A stretch of 64,000 nt of DNA from assembly GCA_025194985.1 (NCBI GenBank), contig JAOANE010000014.1, forward strand, positions 1 to 64,000, in the 5' to 3' direction. A program made the translations under genes and the position numbers. The notes under the pieces are model-generated. The model did not search any database and was not told the DNA's origin. It saw nothing but the letters and a program-made list of their open reading frames with translations. Below are positions 51,132 through 60,433 of the stretch, piece after piece. Position 1 is the stretch's first letter; the number at the start of each line of letters is the position of its first letter. Origin of the DNA: Regnicoccus frigidus (GTDB lineage: Bacteria; Cyanobacteriota; Cyanobacteriia; PCC-6307; Cyanobiaceae).

Positions 51132-52211
51132 ATGACCGGATGGATTTTGTATCTAATCACAGCGATTGGCAAGGTGTTTATTGCCTCTGCAGTGGTATTC
51201 ATAACTTCGAAGCTATTAGCAAGTTGGGCGAGACGGCTTACTAGAAGAACAACATCAGACCTCGATGATCGCTTGGCACAGTCTATTCTGAAGACTGCAG
51301 CCCCCATCGGCTACTTACTTGCCTTGTGGTGGGGGTGGAACTCTTTCGTTGGCGATTCAGACTTGGTGGCTATTGAAAGCATGGTCACGCGGATAGCGGA
51401 AGCCACTATATTGTTATTAATCACCATTCTGCTCGTCAGAATGGTCAACCGCATAGCCATTCTGGTTCTCGATAAGTCACTTCGGCGCGCGGGGAAGCAA
51501 GAACAGCTAGCCGTACTACACAGCTTCGAACCAATGATTCGAACTGTTGTCTTTATCCTAGGGATTCTGGTATTCCTGCAAACGCAAGGAGTACAAATGG
51601 GAGTCATCTATGCATCACTGGCAGGCGCTGGCATCGGGGTTGGCTTGGCCTTAAAAGGTCCAATTTCCAATTTCTTGAACTACTTAACGATTTTGCTGGA
51701 TGAACCGTTCAAGATCGGCCACTTCATCCGATTTGCCGGAATGCTTGGAACAGTCGAGAGTGTCGGCATGCGCTCCACACACGTCCGCAGCCTCAGTGGT
51801 GAGCTCATCGTGATCAGCAATGAGGAATTGCTAAGTAATATCATTCAGAATTATGGTGACCTACCAAAACGTCGCATTGCCACCACAATTGGGGTTGAAT
51901 ACAAAACACCTTTGAAAACCATCAAACAAATTCCAGAATTGGTTGCAGCTGTTATTCGCAGAAATAGGCCCGCAGAGTTTGACCGCTGTCACTTCACCCG
52001 TTTTGCAGACAGCTCACTGGAGTTCGAATTCGTATACTTTGTTCCCGATGCCGATATCGTACTTTATCTTGATTTACAACAAGATATCAACCATGGTTTG
52101 ATGGAGGAATTCCAAGACAAGAATATAAGCTTTGCCTATCCCAGTCAAACGCTTTATCTTGAATCAGCCCTAGGAGAAGCAAAAAGCAAGTTAGAGGTAG
52201 CCGTCAACTGA
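51132..52211 (+). CDS. MscS-family mechanosensitive ion channel
   Basis: The 359-residue protein has about four transmembrane helices (first 7-29, then near 65-110 and 140-180). The pore-lining TM3-type sequence ASLAGAGIGVGLALKGPISNFLNYLTILLDEPFKIG is followed by the MscS beta domain (GTVESVGMRSTHVRSLSGELIVISNEELLSNII) and a C-terminal alpha/beta domain. It opens under membrane tension to release solutes in hypo-osmotic shock. It is followed after 49 bp by a second MscS gene, so the two are probably an operon. Confidence 0.88.
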   Translation: MTGWILYLITAIGKVFIASAVVFITSKLLASWARRLTRRTTSDLDDRLAQSILKTAAPIGYLLALWWGWNSFVGDSDLVAIESMVTRIAEATILLLITILLVRMVNRIAILVLDKSLRRAGKQEQLAVLHSFEPMIRTVVFILGILVFLQTQGVQMGVIYASLAGAGIGVGLALKGPISNFLNYLTILLDEPFKIGHFIRFAGMLGTVESVGMRSTHVRSLSGELIVISNEELLSNIIQNYGDLPKRRIATTIGVEYKTPLKTIKQIPELVAAVIRRNRPAEFDRCHFTRFADSSLEFEFVYFVPDADIVLYLDLQQDINHGLMEEFQDKNISFAYPSQTLYLESALGEAKSKLEVAVN

Positions 52212-52260
52212 TAAGAGTTCTGTTTTCATTGGCCAACTCCCATACGTAACTTTAGGACCA

Positions 52261-53121
52261 ATGAATCAGCTGTTGACAAGCCTAGATGAGCTCCTTGGTA
52301 CGCGCCAAATGGCAGAGAATGTGCTGAACTGGATCCCGAATGCGGCGTCAGCAGCCGGGATTCTTTTCGCTTACTGGGTGGTTTGGGGCCTGGTGCGGCG
52401 CAGTGTTAAATATGCAGCCCTACGCGCTAATCTTGATCGAACAGCCTTAGATTTTCTTCTCACAATCCTGAAATACGCCATTCTCAGTCTTGGCGTTGTC
52501 ATGGCGCTGGGCAGGCTTGGCATCAACACCACATCGCTGCTGGCCAGCATTGGCATTGCTGGTATTACCGTAGGTTTTGCAGCGAAGGATGTGATTTCGA
52601 ATATGATATCTGGACTCTTTATCTTCTGGGATCGACCGTTTGTGCTTGGAGATCTCGTTGAAGTTGGAGGGCATTATGGCCGCGTTGAAAGCATCACGAT
52701 GCGATCAACGCGCGTTGTGACACCAGACGGCAAGATGCTTGCAGTTCCTAATTCAGTGGTGATCAATACAACCGTTGCTTCCTATACCAATTTCCCTCAC
52801 CTCCGCATTGATATTCCGTTTGCCGTGGCAGTTCAGGAAAATCTGGGCAGGGTTCGCTCCATCCTGCTATCGATGTGCCATCAGAATATTTCGCTTCTTG
52901 ATGAACCCGCGCCTGCAGTTATCGTCACTGACCTCAATGATTACAACGTTGGCATGCAGCTCCAGGTATGGCTTGATGATGAAGAGCAGCATATCGTTGT
53001 GAGACAGCAGCTCTATGAACAAGTTTTTGAAGCCCTGCGCAAGGCTGGTGTCGACATGCCATTCCAAACTCTCTCGCTCACGTCAGTAGAGATTGAGCGC
53101 CCAACAACAATGCAAGATTAG
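52261..53121 (+). CDS. MscS-family mechanosensitive ion channel, shorter paralogue
   Basis: The 286-residue protein matches the canonical MscS size. Three hydrophobic helices precede the pore helix LLASIGIAGITVGFAAKDVISNMISGLFIFWDRPF, then GRVESITMRSTRVVTPDGKMLAVPNSVVINTTVASYTN. It is clearly distinct from the preceding MscS (different N-terminus and pore sequence), so it is not a recent duplication. Confidence 0.9.
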   Translation: MNQLLTSLDELLGTRQMAENVLNWIPNAASAAGILFAYWVVWGLVRRSVKYAALRANLDRTALDFLLTILKYAILSLGVVMALGRLGINTTSLLASIGIAGITVGFAAKDVISNMISGLFIFWDRPFVLGDLVEVGGHYGRVESITMRSTRVVTPDGKMLAVPNSVVINTTVASYTNFPHLRIDIPFAVAVQENLGRVRSILLSMCHQNISLLDEPAPAVIVTDLNDYNVGMQLQVWLDDEEQHIVVRQQLYEQVFEALRKAGVDMPFQTLSLTSVEIERPTTMQD

Positions 53122-53223
53122 ATGAAGCCTCAGCCATATTATGCCAATGAATGCCTATTTAGCGGCTACCCTGAATAAACCGTACATCCACAAGGCGGTG
53201 CATTCTTGCTCCGCCCATTCCCA

Positions 53224-54570
53224 ATGCCACCCAGCCTCTTTGCTCCCGGCCTGAGGGATCGTCTCCAGTTCAACCTCAACCGTCTGCGCGAGAAGATTTG
53301 GTTTCGGCCACTACTGCTCTGCCTGGTGTCGTTGATCGGGGTCGGCATGGCCCATCTCGCCGATGATCTGCTTCCGATGGCCCCGCTCCCTGATGTCTCG
53401 AGCGACACGCTGGAGACCTTGCTGCGAATTATCACCTCCAGCATGCTGGTCATTGCGGTGTTTGCCGCCGGTTCCATGTTGACCGCTTACTCCTCGGCCG
53501 CTTCCGTCGCCACGCCCCGCGCCTTCACCCTGGTGGTCGCTGACGACATTTCCCAATACGCCCTCTCCACCTTCATCGGGGCCTTCATCTTCGGGATCGT
53601 CGGCTTGATCGCCTTGATGAATGGCTTTTATGGCCGCAGCGGTCGATTTGCCTTATTTCTAATCACCGTAACGGTGTTCACCATCGTGGTCCTCAGCTTC
53701 GTCACCTGGGTTGACCGTATCGCCAGGCTGGGTAGGGTGACGAACACGATCGACCGGGTTGAAAAAGCAGCGACCAGTTCCTTGATGGAGCATGGCAGGT
53801 CGCCCACCCTGCGCGCTCGCTCAGCCGCCAACGATGCATTCAAAAACCCAGATTCCTCGTGGGACTTGGTGATCCGCGCCCAGGAGGTGGGTTATCTCCA
53901 GAGGATCAATCTCGCTGAGCTGCAGCAGGCATCGGAATCACTCGATCTGGAGGTAGTCATCGAGATCTTGCCGGGTGCTTTCGTGACACCCCAACGGATC
54001 TTGGCCCGGGCCATCAGTTCCAAGCCGATCGAGTCAGGCGCTGCCGAGCGCCTGGCCATGTCGTTCCGAGTCGGCAATCGACGCACCTTTGATGACGACC
54101 CCCGTTTCGGCTTGTTGGTGCTCTCGGAAATTGCCAGCAGGGCCCTCTCCCCTGCCGTGAATGACCCCGGAACAGCCATCTACATCATTGGTACCTTCGT
54201 GCGTCTGTTCACCAAGTGGGTTGATGGCTCCTGCCAGCGACCAGACGACGCAGATGAGCCGCCACGTTTCGATCGGCTCTGGATGCAGGAGCTGGCCCTG
54301 GAGGATCTGTTCGATGATGCTTTTCAGGCCATCGGCCGCGACGGTGCCTCCACCTTGGAGGTTGGCCTCAGGATTCAGAAGGGTCTCTCCTTGATCAGTG
54401 CGTTGCCGAAATCCGGAATCCGTGAAGCCGCCAGAGCTCAGGCCACCCTGGCGTTGCATCATGGTGAGAAAGCCCTACGGCTGGCTCAGGACGTGGCGCG
54501 GCTGCGCAAGGCTGCCGGTTGGGTGCTCCACCCAGAGCATCTTGGCGATGAGATCACTCTCGGTAGATGA
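53224..54570 (+). CDS. DUF2254 membrane protein
   Basis: The 448-residue protein follows the DUF2254 layout. Four transmembrane segments lie in the first 190 residues (LLLCLVSLIGVGMA; SSMLVIAVFAAGSMLTAYSSAA; FIGAFIFGIVGLIALM; FLITVTVFTIVVLSFVTWVDRI), then a long cytosolic part with GAFVTPQRILARAIS, DDPRFGLLVLSEIASRALSPAVNDPGTAIYI. The function is unknown. ATG at 53224 is preferred to TTG at 53206. Codon use is more GC-rich than in the two MscS genes before it. Confidence 0.82.
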   Translation: MPPSLFAPGLRDRLQFNLNRLREKIWFRPLLLCLVSLIGVGMAHLADDLLPMAPLPDVSSDTLETLLRIITSSMLVIAVFAAGSMLTAYSSAASVATPRAFTLVVADDISQYALSTFIGAFIFGIVGLIALMNGFYGRSGRFALFLITVTVFTIVVLSFVTWVDRIARLGRVTNTIDRVEKAATSSLMEHGRSPTLRARSAANDAFKNPDSSWDLVIRAQEVGYLQRINLAELQQASESLDLEVVIEILPGAFVTPQRILARAISSKPIESGAAERLAMSFRVGNRRTFDDDPRFGLLVLSEIASRALSPAVNDPGTAIYIIGTFVRLFTKWVDGSCQRPDDADEPPRFDRLWMQELALEDLFDDAFQAIGRDGASTLEVGLRIQKGLSLISALPKSGIREAARAQATLALHHGEKALRLAQDVARLRKAAGWVLHPEHLGDEITLGR

Positions 54571-54582
54571 GTGTTCACTCCC

Positions 54583-55956
54583 TCAACCAGAGTGTCGTCG
54601 AACAGAGCCCCAAGCACCCATCGAACCAAGATAAACATCGAGTTGCTTGAAGCCTCTGCTCGCAAGCCATCCAGCTGCCACCGTCGCACGCGAACCGCTG
54701 GCACACATGAGCGTATAACTCATGTCCTTATCTAGATCTTTCCACTGTTCGTTGAGATGCCCAACATAGATATGCCAAGATCCCTCAATAGCCGCCAAAG
54801 TACGTTCGTCCTGATCACGCACATCAAGCAGGATCCAACCACTTGGAACGTCTTTTAGGCGCCGCTCAATTTCGTGGGTTCCTATCATGGGAATTGACAG
54901 CATCTCTTCACCGCTCGCCGCTGCAGAAACAACACCGACATAACCTCCAATGATATTGTCGAGAGAGATACGCAGCAGTTGCTCACTAGCTGACTTCAAT
55001 TCGCTCTCATCTGACGCAATGAGCACAATTCTCTGGCCTTCACTGATGAACCAACCAGCGAAGGCCGAAATCATATTGACTGGAAGGCTCATGGCTCCCT
55101 GTAAGTGACCGGCCGCATAAGCCATTGGCTCACGCACATCGACGAGATGGTCAGCCTTGCAATCGTTTAACTCGTTAAGCGAGAGGATGCGCGGACACGA
55201 GACACGAGGGACAGCCGTTCCACCTTCGAGATTAAGGCGCTCCATCAGCCTAAAATAAGGTGGTTGATAATGATTTTCTGCTACTTTCACACGAATAAAC
55301 TCGCCTCTGCTGTCAATCTGCAAACGGGGATTATTGCGACGTTCGTGACCAATGCTGGAGAATTCACGAGCTGCCATGCTTGAGCCACAAACGGAGCCTG
55401 AGCCGTGGGCGGGATAGATGATTGCCTGATCACCAAGCAAAGCAATTTTACGAAGGGAATCGAATAGAAGACCAGCTACTTCCTCTTTGCGGTCGGGATA
55501 AAAATCGGTGCGCCCAACATCACCGACAAACAGTGCATCACCAGTAAACACGCCCACGGCCCCATCTGGATACTCGGTGTCATAAAGGACATAGGCAATA
55601 TGGTCGTCGGTATGACCTGGTGTTTCCAGTACTTCAATGAGCAGCTGTCCGAGTTCGAAGCGTTCACCATCTTGCACATAATCGGCATAAACCACCTCTC
55701 CTGCTGGATTGGGACCATGCAAGACCCGGGCACCCGTCATCGCGGCGAGAATTGGCGCACCAGATACGAGGTCTTCATTCCGATGTGTTTCAAATATATA
55801 CACAATTTCAAGCCCTGAAGCACGAGCTACTTCAATATAAACTTCACAATCCCTACGTGGATCAACAACCGCCGCCTTACCAGCTGAACCAAGGACATAG
55901 GAAAGGTGTGATAGACCTGGCGTTTTGACTGTTTGGAGCAGCATCGTTGAACCCAT
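54583..55956 (-). CDS. MBL-fold hydrolase fused to two rhodanese domains
   Basis: The 457-residue protein resembles persulfide-dioxygenase/rhodanese fusions. The N-terminal metallo-beta-lactamase domain (about 1-240) has VLETPGHTDDHIAYVL, FTGDALFVGDVGRTDFY and IIYPAHGSGSVCGSSM. The first metal motif reads ETHRNEDLVSG instead of THxHxDH. The first rhodanese domain (about 265-360) lacks the catalytic Cys (VLIASDES at that place), and the second (about 365-457) has it in TLMCASGSRATVA. A sulfane-sulfur role is inferred; dioxygenase activity is uncertain given the motif change. Confidence 0.85.
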   Translation of the reverse strand: MGSTMLLQTVKTPGLSHLSYVLGSAGKAAVVDPRRDCEVYIEVARASGLEIVYIFETHRNEDLVSGAPILAAMTGARVLHGPNPAGEVVYADYVQDGERFELGQLLIEVLETPGHTDDHIAYVLYDTEYPDGAVGVFTGDALFVGDVGRTDFYPDRKEEVAGLLFDSLRKIALLGDQAIIYPAHGSGSVCGSSMAAREFSSIGHERRNNPRLQIDSRGEFIRVKVAENHYQPPYFRLMERLNLEGGTAVPRVSCPRILSLNELNDCKADHLVDVREPMAYAAGHLQGAMSLPVNMISAFAGWFISEGQRIVLIASDESELKSASEQLLRISLDNIIGGYVGVVSAAASGEEMLSIPMIGTHEIERRLKDVPSGWILLDVRDQDERTLAAIEGSWHIYVGHLNEQWKDLDKDMSYTLMCASGSRATVAAGWLASRGFKQLDVYLGSMGAWGSVRRHSG

Positions 55957-56149
55957 TATTTTTACTGAGAGACATTAGAATTGCAAACACCTTATCGCTA
56001 GAGTGCCTTTACAATTGGGAGATCATCAGCGAGATTACTTCGACTTTTAGTTTCATGTTACAGGCCACAGAATTGCCCAACCTTTGGATTCACCATCCTG
56101 GCCTGCGAACCCAGAAAGCCTGGCTCTCGAAGGTCAGAAATCAACGGTC

Positions 56150-57739
56150 TTAGCCCTCCGCCCCGCACCAAGCAATGCCGGCGAGGTCGGCCAGATCTCG
56201 ATGCCAGCTGGTGAGATCGTGAGCAGCAAAACCGCTGAGTGTGGTGTGGCCACAGGCACGGGCCATCACCTGCATCAGATCGACCGAGGCTTGCAGAAAG
56301 CGCGCCAAACGATCAGCGGCATGGTCAATGTTCAGCTTGCGGCGCAGATCGGGGTTCTGGGTGGCGATGCCGGCGGGACAGTTGTTCGTATGGCAGATCC
56401 GGGCCCCAACGCAGCCAATCGCTTGGATCGCGGCGTTGGCCAAGGCAATCCCATCGGCTCCAAGGGCCATGGCCTTGATGAAGTCGGCGGGAGTTCTTAG
56501 GCCGCCCGTGATGATCAAGGTGACACGACCGCTGGCCCCCCGGCGATCAAGATGGCGCCGCGCCCGCGCCAATGCGGGGATCGTCGGCACCGAGATGTGA
56601 TCACGAAACAGCAAGGGAGCACCTCCTGTGCCACCACCGCGTCCATCGAGAATGATGTAATCAGCCCCAGCCTTCAGCGCAAAATCCAGATCGGCTTCGA
56701 TCTGCTGAGCACTCATCTTGAAGCCAATGGGAATCCCTCCGCTGATCTCCCTCACCTGATCTGAGAATCGCCGGAAGTCATCCACCGTGATCAGATCCTT
56801 GAAGGTCGGTGGAGAAATCGCCGCTTGGCCCTCAGCGACGCCACGCAATTCGGCGATACGGTCTGTCATCTTGCTGCGTGGCAGATAACCTCCGGTTCCG
56901 GTCTTCGCCGCTTGGCCTCACTTGAAGTGGAAGGCCTGTACGTGCTCAAGCAACTCCGGCCTGTAGCCGAATCGCCCTGAGGCGTATTCATAGAAATAAC
57001 GCGTGGACTCCGCCTGTTCCTCGGGCAGCATTCCTCCTTCCCCGGAGCAAATGCCTGTTTCGGCTTTTTCGGCACCTCGTGCCAGGGAAACTTTCGCCTC
57101 CATGGAGAGCGCTCCAAAGCTCATGTCTGAAACGAACAGGGGTATCCGTAACGACAGGGGCTTGGCGGCCTGCGGACCAAGCACCAGTTCCGTTCCCACC
57201 GATGCGTCATCCTGCAAAGGTGTTCGAGCGAGCTGGGCCACCAGGATCTGGATGTGATCCCAACTCGGAAGTTGGCTGCGGGGCACTCCCATCGCCTCGA
57301 CTGGCCCATGACTCCCCACCTGATCGAGGCCATGCTCAGCCAATTCATGAATGAAGCGGACATATGGTTCCACAGCAGTGGAATGGGGTTCCGGCATCTG
57401 AGCCTGATCAGGCTGCTCCGAAACTGAATCCTTTTTTGCATCGGAATCGGAATCCGAGCCCGAGTCCGAATGGGACAGGGCCTGCCCGACCTGCTCGTCA
57501 GAAACCTGGGCGTGGCTGCCATCGCAATAGGGAGGATGATCCGTCTGCTTACAGCGGCAAAGTGCGGACTCGCCCCCTGATTCGGGCGTGAAAGACAGGG
57601 GGGTAAAACGACTGCCTTCATGGGAGCCATCGCAGAACGGTTGCTCGCTTGAGCGTCCACAGGTGCAATACAGGTAGCTTTTCCCTGCCTTCAGATCGAC
57701 AGATATAGGTTCATTCGCTGAAACGATGGCTTGGTTCAT
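56150..57739 (-). pseudogene. CDGSH iron-sulfur/FMN-binding glutamate-synthase-like fusion interrupted by an in-frame TGA
   Basis: One frame of 530 codons is broken by a TGA at 56918-56920. Upstream (57739-56918) lie two CDGSH-type segments (CTCGRSSEQPFCDGSHEG and CRCKQTDHPPYCDGSHA), a Ser/Asp-rich linker and the start of a glutamate synthase central-type barrel (IPLFVSDMSFGALSMEAKVSLARGA). Downstream lie GQAAKTGTGGYLPRSK, PIGFKMSAQQIEADLDFALKAGADYIILDGRGGG and CHTNNCPAGIATQNPDLRRKL. The TGA replaces the Leu/Ile normally seen in the KLGQxAK region. Two half proteins might be made from 56869 and 57739, but a full barrel needs both. Confidence 0.8.
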
Positions 57740-57785
57740 ACAAGACTGGCGTGATGGTGAGGCTGGCGCAACCGTGACAGCCTCG

Positions 57786-58786
57786 TTAGAGACGCCGGTT
57801 GCTGGAGAGCGGATGGCTGCTAATCGCGTACGCAGAGGCAAATCTCAGCAGCTCTTCCACTTGCGCCGCACTGGCAAGGCCTCGGGAGCCAGCGGCCGAC
57901 TTGCCAACCAGTTCAGGTTGGCTGCAGAGACCATCGAGGACAGCGGCCAGGAAGTTTTGGCTACAGCTTCCCCCATCGTCTTGGCTGTTGAGCGCTAAAA
58001 GACCACGATGACCACCCAGACACCACTGGATCGTGCCGGTGGGGCCGGGAATCAGCACGGAGGGGCGATTCGCCAATTGCCCATGAATCGCTGTCGCGTC
58101 GGTGGTACCAAAGAAATGATCGGCTTCTTCTTTGGTGCAGTGGATCAGACTGGCCGCTTCAGATAGAAGTTTGAAACGCTGCAACACGTCCGCACTCGGC
58201 GCTGAGCCTGGAGGCAGGCCCCAGAACGACGGTTGCCAGGCCACATCAAGGGCAACGCAAACTCCTTGTGCCCGCGCACGCTTGAGCAACAGGCTGATCG
58301 CCATGTAGTTGGAGAGCTCCTTCAGCGAATTAGTGGCAACGAGCAACCAGCGGGCCTCATCCAGGTAAGGCATGATCGATTCGGCCAGGGTTTCTGGAAC
58401 CAGGGCTTGATCGGCAAAACCGACGTCCTGACTGCCGAGAAAATTGGTTCGCTCATGACCCCCATTTCGGTTGAGAAAGACTTCTGCCGTACGGGTGGGT
58501 CGGTCTGAATCGAACTGGAGAGCCACAGGGGCAATATTCAGACTTGTCAGCAAGGAGCCCAGTTGACGGCCGATGGCATCCTCACTGAAGCGCCCCAAGA
58601 AGCCCACGGGAACCCCAAGCAAGGCGGCACTGCAAGCCACATTGAAGGGCTGTCCACCGGGGAAGGATCCGACGAACTGATCCCCTGTTTCTGTTGAAGC
58701 ATGGACATGATTCAGCGAGACTTCGCCAATACAAACAATGTAGGTTGCTCTGTTGAGCCGACGCTGATACTGGGAGTGGTTAACAT
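57786..58786 (-). pseudogene. PfkB-family sugar kinase, frameshifted start and missing GAGD motif
   Basis: The PfkB fold is evident: YIVCIGEVSLNHVHAS, PGGQPFNVACSAALLGVPVGFLGRFSEDAIG, VATNSLKEL, CVALDVAWQPSFWG and IHCTKEEADHFFG. The ATG at 58786 has a good GGAG site, but its frame ends after 24 codons. The conserved frame lacks any start codon before residue-equivalent 40 (GTG at 58640), so one base appears lost near 58735. Near the C-terminus the DTTGAGD catalytic motif is replaced by DDGGSCSQNF, removing the catalytic Asp. Both defects point to a decaying gene. Confidence 0.75.
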
Positions 58787-58850
58787 AATTTCTCCAGATA
58801 AAGGATTGTGATCGCTTGGCTTCAGCGGCTTTTTGTGAGCTCTTGGCGCC

Positions 58851-59330
58851 TTACTGCAGAAGGCTCGCCAGCTTCCAGGCTGTCTTTTGGTGCGTGCGCA
58901 GCCGCTGCGTCAGCAAGTCGGCGCTGCCTTCATCGCCGGTCTCTTGAGCCTGAGCCAGCGCCTTTTGGCAATGGGCCGCGAGATGGCGGTGATCAGCCTC
59001 AAGCTCCCTCACCATGGCCATTGCATCAGGACTGCCACTGGCATCACAGAGAGAGGAGAGCCTGGAAAGGGCCGCCGCTCCATAGGGTGCTTCGACCCTG
59101 AGCACACGGATGCGCTCAGCCAGCTCATCGATGGCTTCGAACAGTTCGGTGTATTGCTCCATGAACAGAGCATGCAGGGACGTGAACATGGGACCCGTCA
59201 CATTCCAGTGAAAGCCATGGGTTTTGCTGTAGAGCACGTAAGTGTCAGCCAGCACCTGCTTCAAGCCAGCAACGTTCTTGCCGTGGCTGTTTGCCGTTTG
59301 CGTTGTGGGGGCAATCAATGTGTTCGTCAT
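58851..59330 (-). CDS. dps: Dps-family ferritin-like DNA-binding/iron-storage protein
   Basis: The 159-residue protein forms the four-helix Dps fold: LKQVLADTYVLYSKTHGFHWNVTGPMFTSLHALFMEQYTELFEAIDELAERI contains the inter-subunit ferroxidase ligands (H of HGFHW, D/E of FEAIDELAER). The N-terminal tail MTNTLIAPTTQTANSHGKN is polar and not strongly basic, so DNA binding is uncertain. It should oxidise Fe(II) with peroxide and protect against oxidative damage. The ATG at 59330 is chosen; the longer frame to 59417 is not conserved-looking. Confidence 0.93.
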   Translation of the reverse strand: MTNTLIAPTTQTANSHGKNVAGLKQVLADTYVLYSKTHGFHWNVTGPMFTSLHALFMEQYTELFEAIDELAERIRVLRVEAPYGAAALSRLSSLCDASGSPDAMAMVRELEADHRHLAAHCQKALAQAQETGDEGSADLLTQRLRTHQKTAWKLASLLQ

Positions 59331-60003
59331 AAAAAATATTGTGGACTCCTTCATCACTATCACGATTGACCGAAGGAGACAAATGAAGGCACAACAGAAT
59401 TCAACCTCAAGAGGCATGAGTCATTAGGATCACTCATGAACAGGCTCAACATCCTCAGCCTGCAGTCTGATGTTGCTATAAAGAAAGGATAAAGCTGTTC
59501 GATTCTGCTTGAATCAGCAGAAAAAAGGGCTCAAAAACTTTCATCGGCAAGCCAAGCAGTCAAGAAAACTGATCAATGATCAGGCCCTGTCTGCTTAACC
59601 GGCGAGATCGCTTGCGCTGCCGATCATCTCAGCGGTGAATCGAAGCAATCAGCCCTGCCCAGCCTGGCATCTATCGCTTGACCGCAATCTGCCTATCGGT
59701 TACGGTAGAGCAATCGGATCAAGATCAGCGCATCATGCGATTGGTCGTTCAAACGATTGTTTGAGCATTTTCCCGAGCTGTCCGCCTAGGCACTGCCTAG
59801 TGAGAGATTGCCGGCGAAGACACTTCTGGCGGGCTCTCTGCTTACGAGGGCTCTATTTTCAAAGCTTCGGCTTAAGCGACGTCTTTCGCGAGCTTCGCGA
59901 AAGACGCAGACACGTTTGGCGATCCCTTTCTTGCCCAGCCATCACGCCGGGGCAGATGCAGTGATCTTGGTTCCGTCCCCTATCAACTCTATCGAGACCA
60001 CCT
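59331..60003. other. Intergenic region with a strong palindrome
   Basis: About 670 bp separate divergent dps and the coiled-coil gene, with no credible ORF (a 109-codon plus-strand frame at 59635 has no domain). It is AT-rich next to dps (59330-59530), as expected for a promoter. At 59880-59906 a perfect 12-bp stem, with arm CGTCTTTCGCGA and a three-base GCT loop, stands about 100 bp before the next gene. It has no T-tract, so it is not a standard terminator. Confidence 0.6.
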
Positions 60004-60402
60004 ATGACGATGACCAAAGACAACACCCTGATGACCAACGCCAAGCAAGTTCTCAGTGACAAGGAGCGCCAGGCCTACTTCGAGCAGCAGCAGGCCCGCC
60101 TTGATGAGTGGACAGCTGAACTGGAGAAACTCAAGGCGAAAGCCAGCTATCAAAGCGCCTCGGCCAAGCAAGCGGTACTTGAGAAGATCGACCAACAACT
60201 GGACACACTTCAAGAAGCCCGCAGCTTTGTTCACAGCAAACTCCTCAATGTTCAAGAAGCCTCCAGTGATCAATGGAACCAGCTTGTTGAGGAATCAGAC
60301 CACCTCTTGAGTCAACTATCGGAGAAGGTCAAAGGGTTCATGGACGACATCAATGGATCGCCTACCGACGGTGCGGCGAACCAGCAACAGGACCAGGCCT
60401 GA
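60004..60402 (+). CDS. Hypothetical coiled-coil protein
   Basis: The 132-residue hydrophilic protein is almost entirely helical with heptad-like spacing: KERQAYFEQQQARLDEWTAELEKLKAKA, LEKIDQQLDTLQEARSFVHSKLL, WNQLVEESDHLLSQLSEKVKGFMDDI. No signal peptide or membrane segment is present. The pattern recalls apolipoprotein-like or stress-related coiled-coil proteins, without a named family. It is followed by a hairpin at 60411. Confidence 0.65.
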   Translation: MTMTKDNTLMTNAKQVLSDKERQAYFEQQQARLDEWTAELEKLKAKASYQSASAKQAVLEKIDQQLDTLQEARSFVHSKLLNVQEASSDQWNQLVEESDHLLSQLSEKVKGFMDDINGSPTDGAANQQQDQA

Positions 60403-60410
60403 ATCCTGAA

Positions 60411-60432
60411 GCCAGGGCTTCCATGCCCTGGC
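60411..60432. terminator. Convergent-gene hairpin, possible bidirectional terminator
   Basis: GCCAGGGC-TTCCAT-GCCCTGGC is a perfect 8-bp stem lying exactly between the stops of the convergent genes ending at 60402 and 60434. There is no T-run on either side, so termination activity is uncertain. Confidence 0.4.
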
Positions 60433-60433
60433 G

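Noticed and set aside
56918..56920. Selenocysteine codon considered for the in-frame TGA
   Set aside because: The position corresponds to a Leu/Ile in the family, not Cys, and no hairpin resembling a SECIS element stands out downstream.
59635..59964. 109-codon plus-strand ORF between dps and the coiled-coil gene
   Set aside because: It has no start context or domain, and its reading frame crosses the strong palindrome at 59880-59906.
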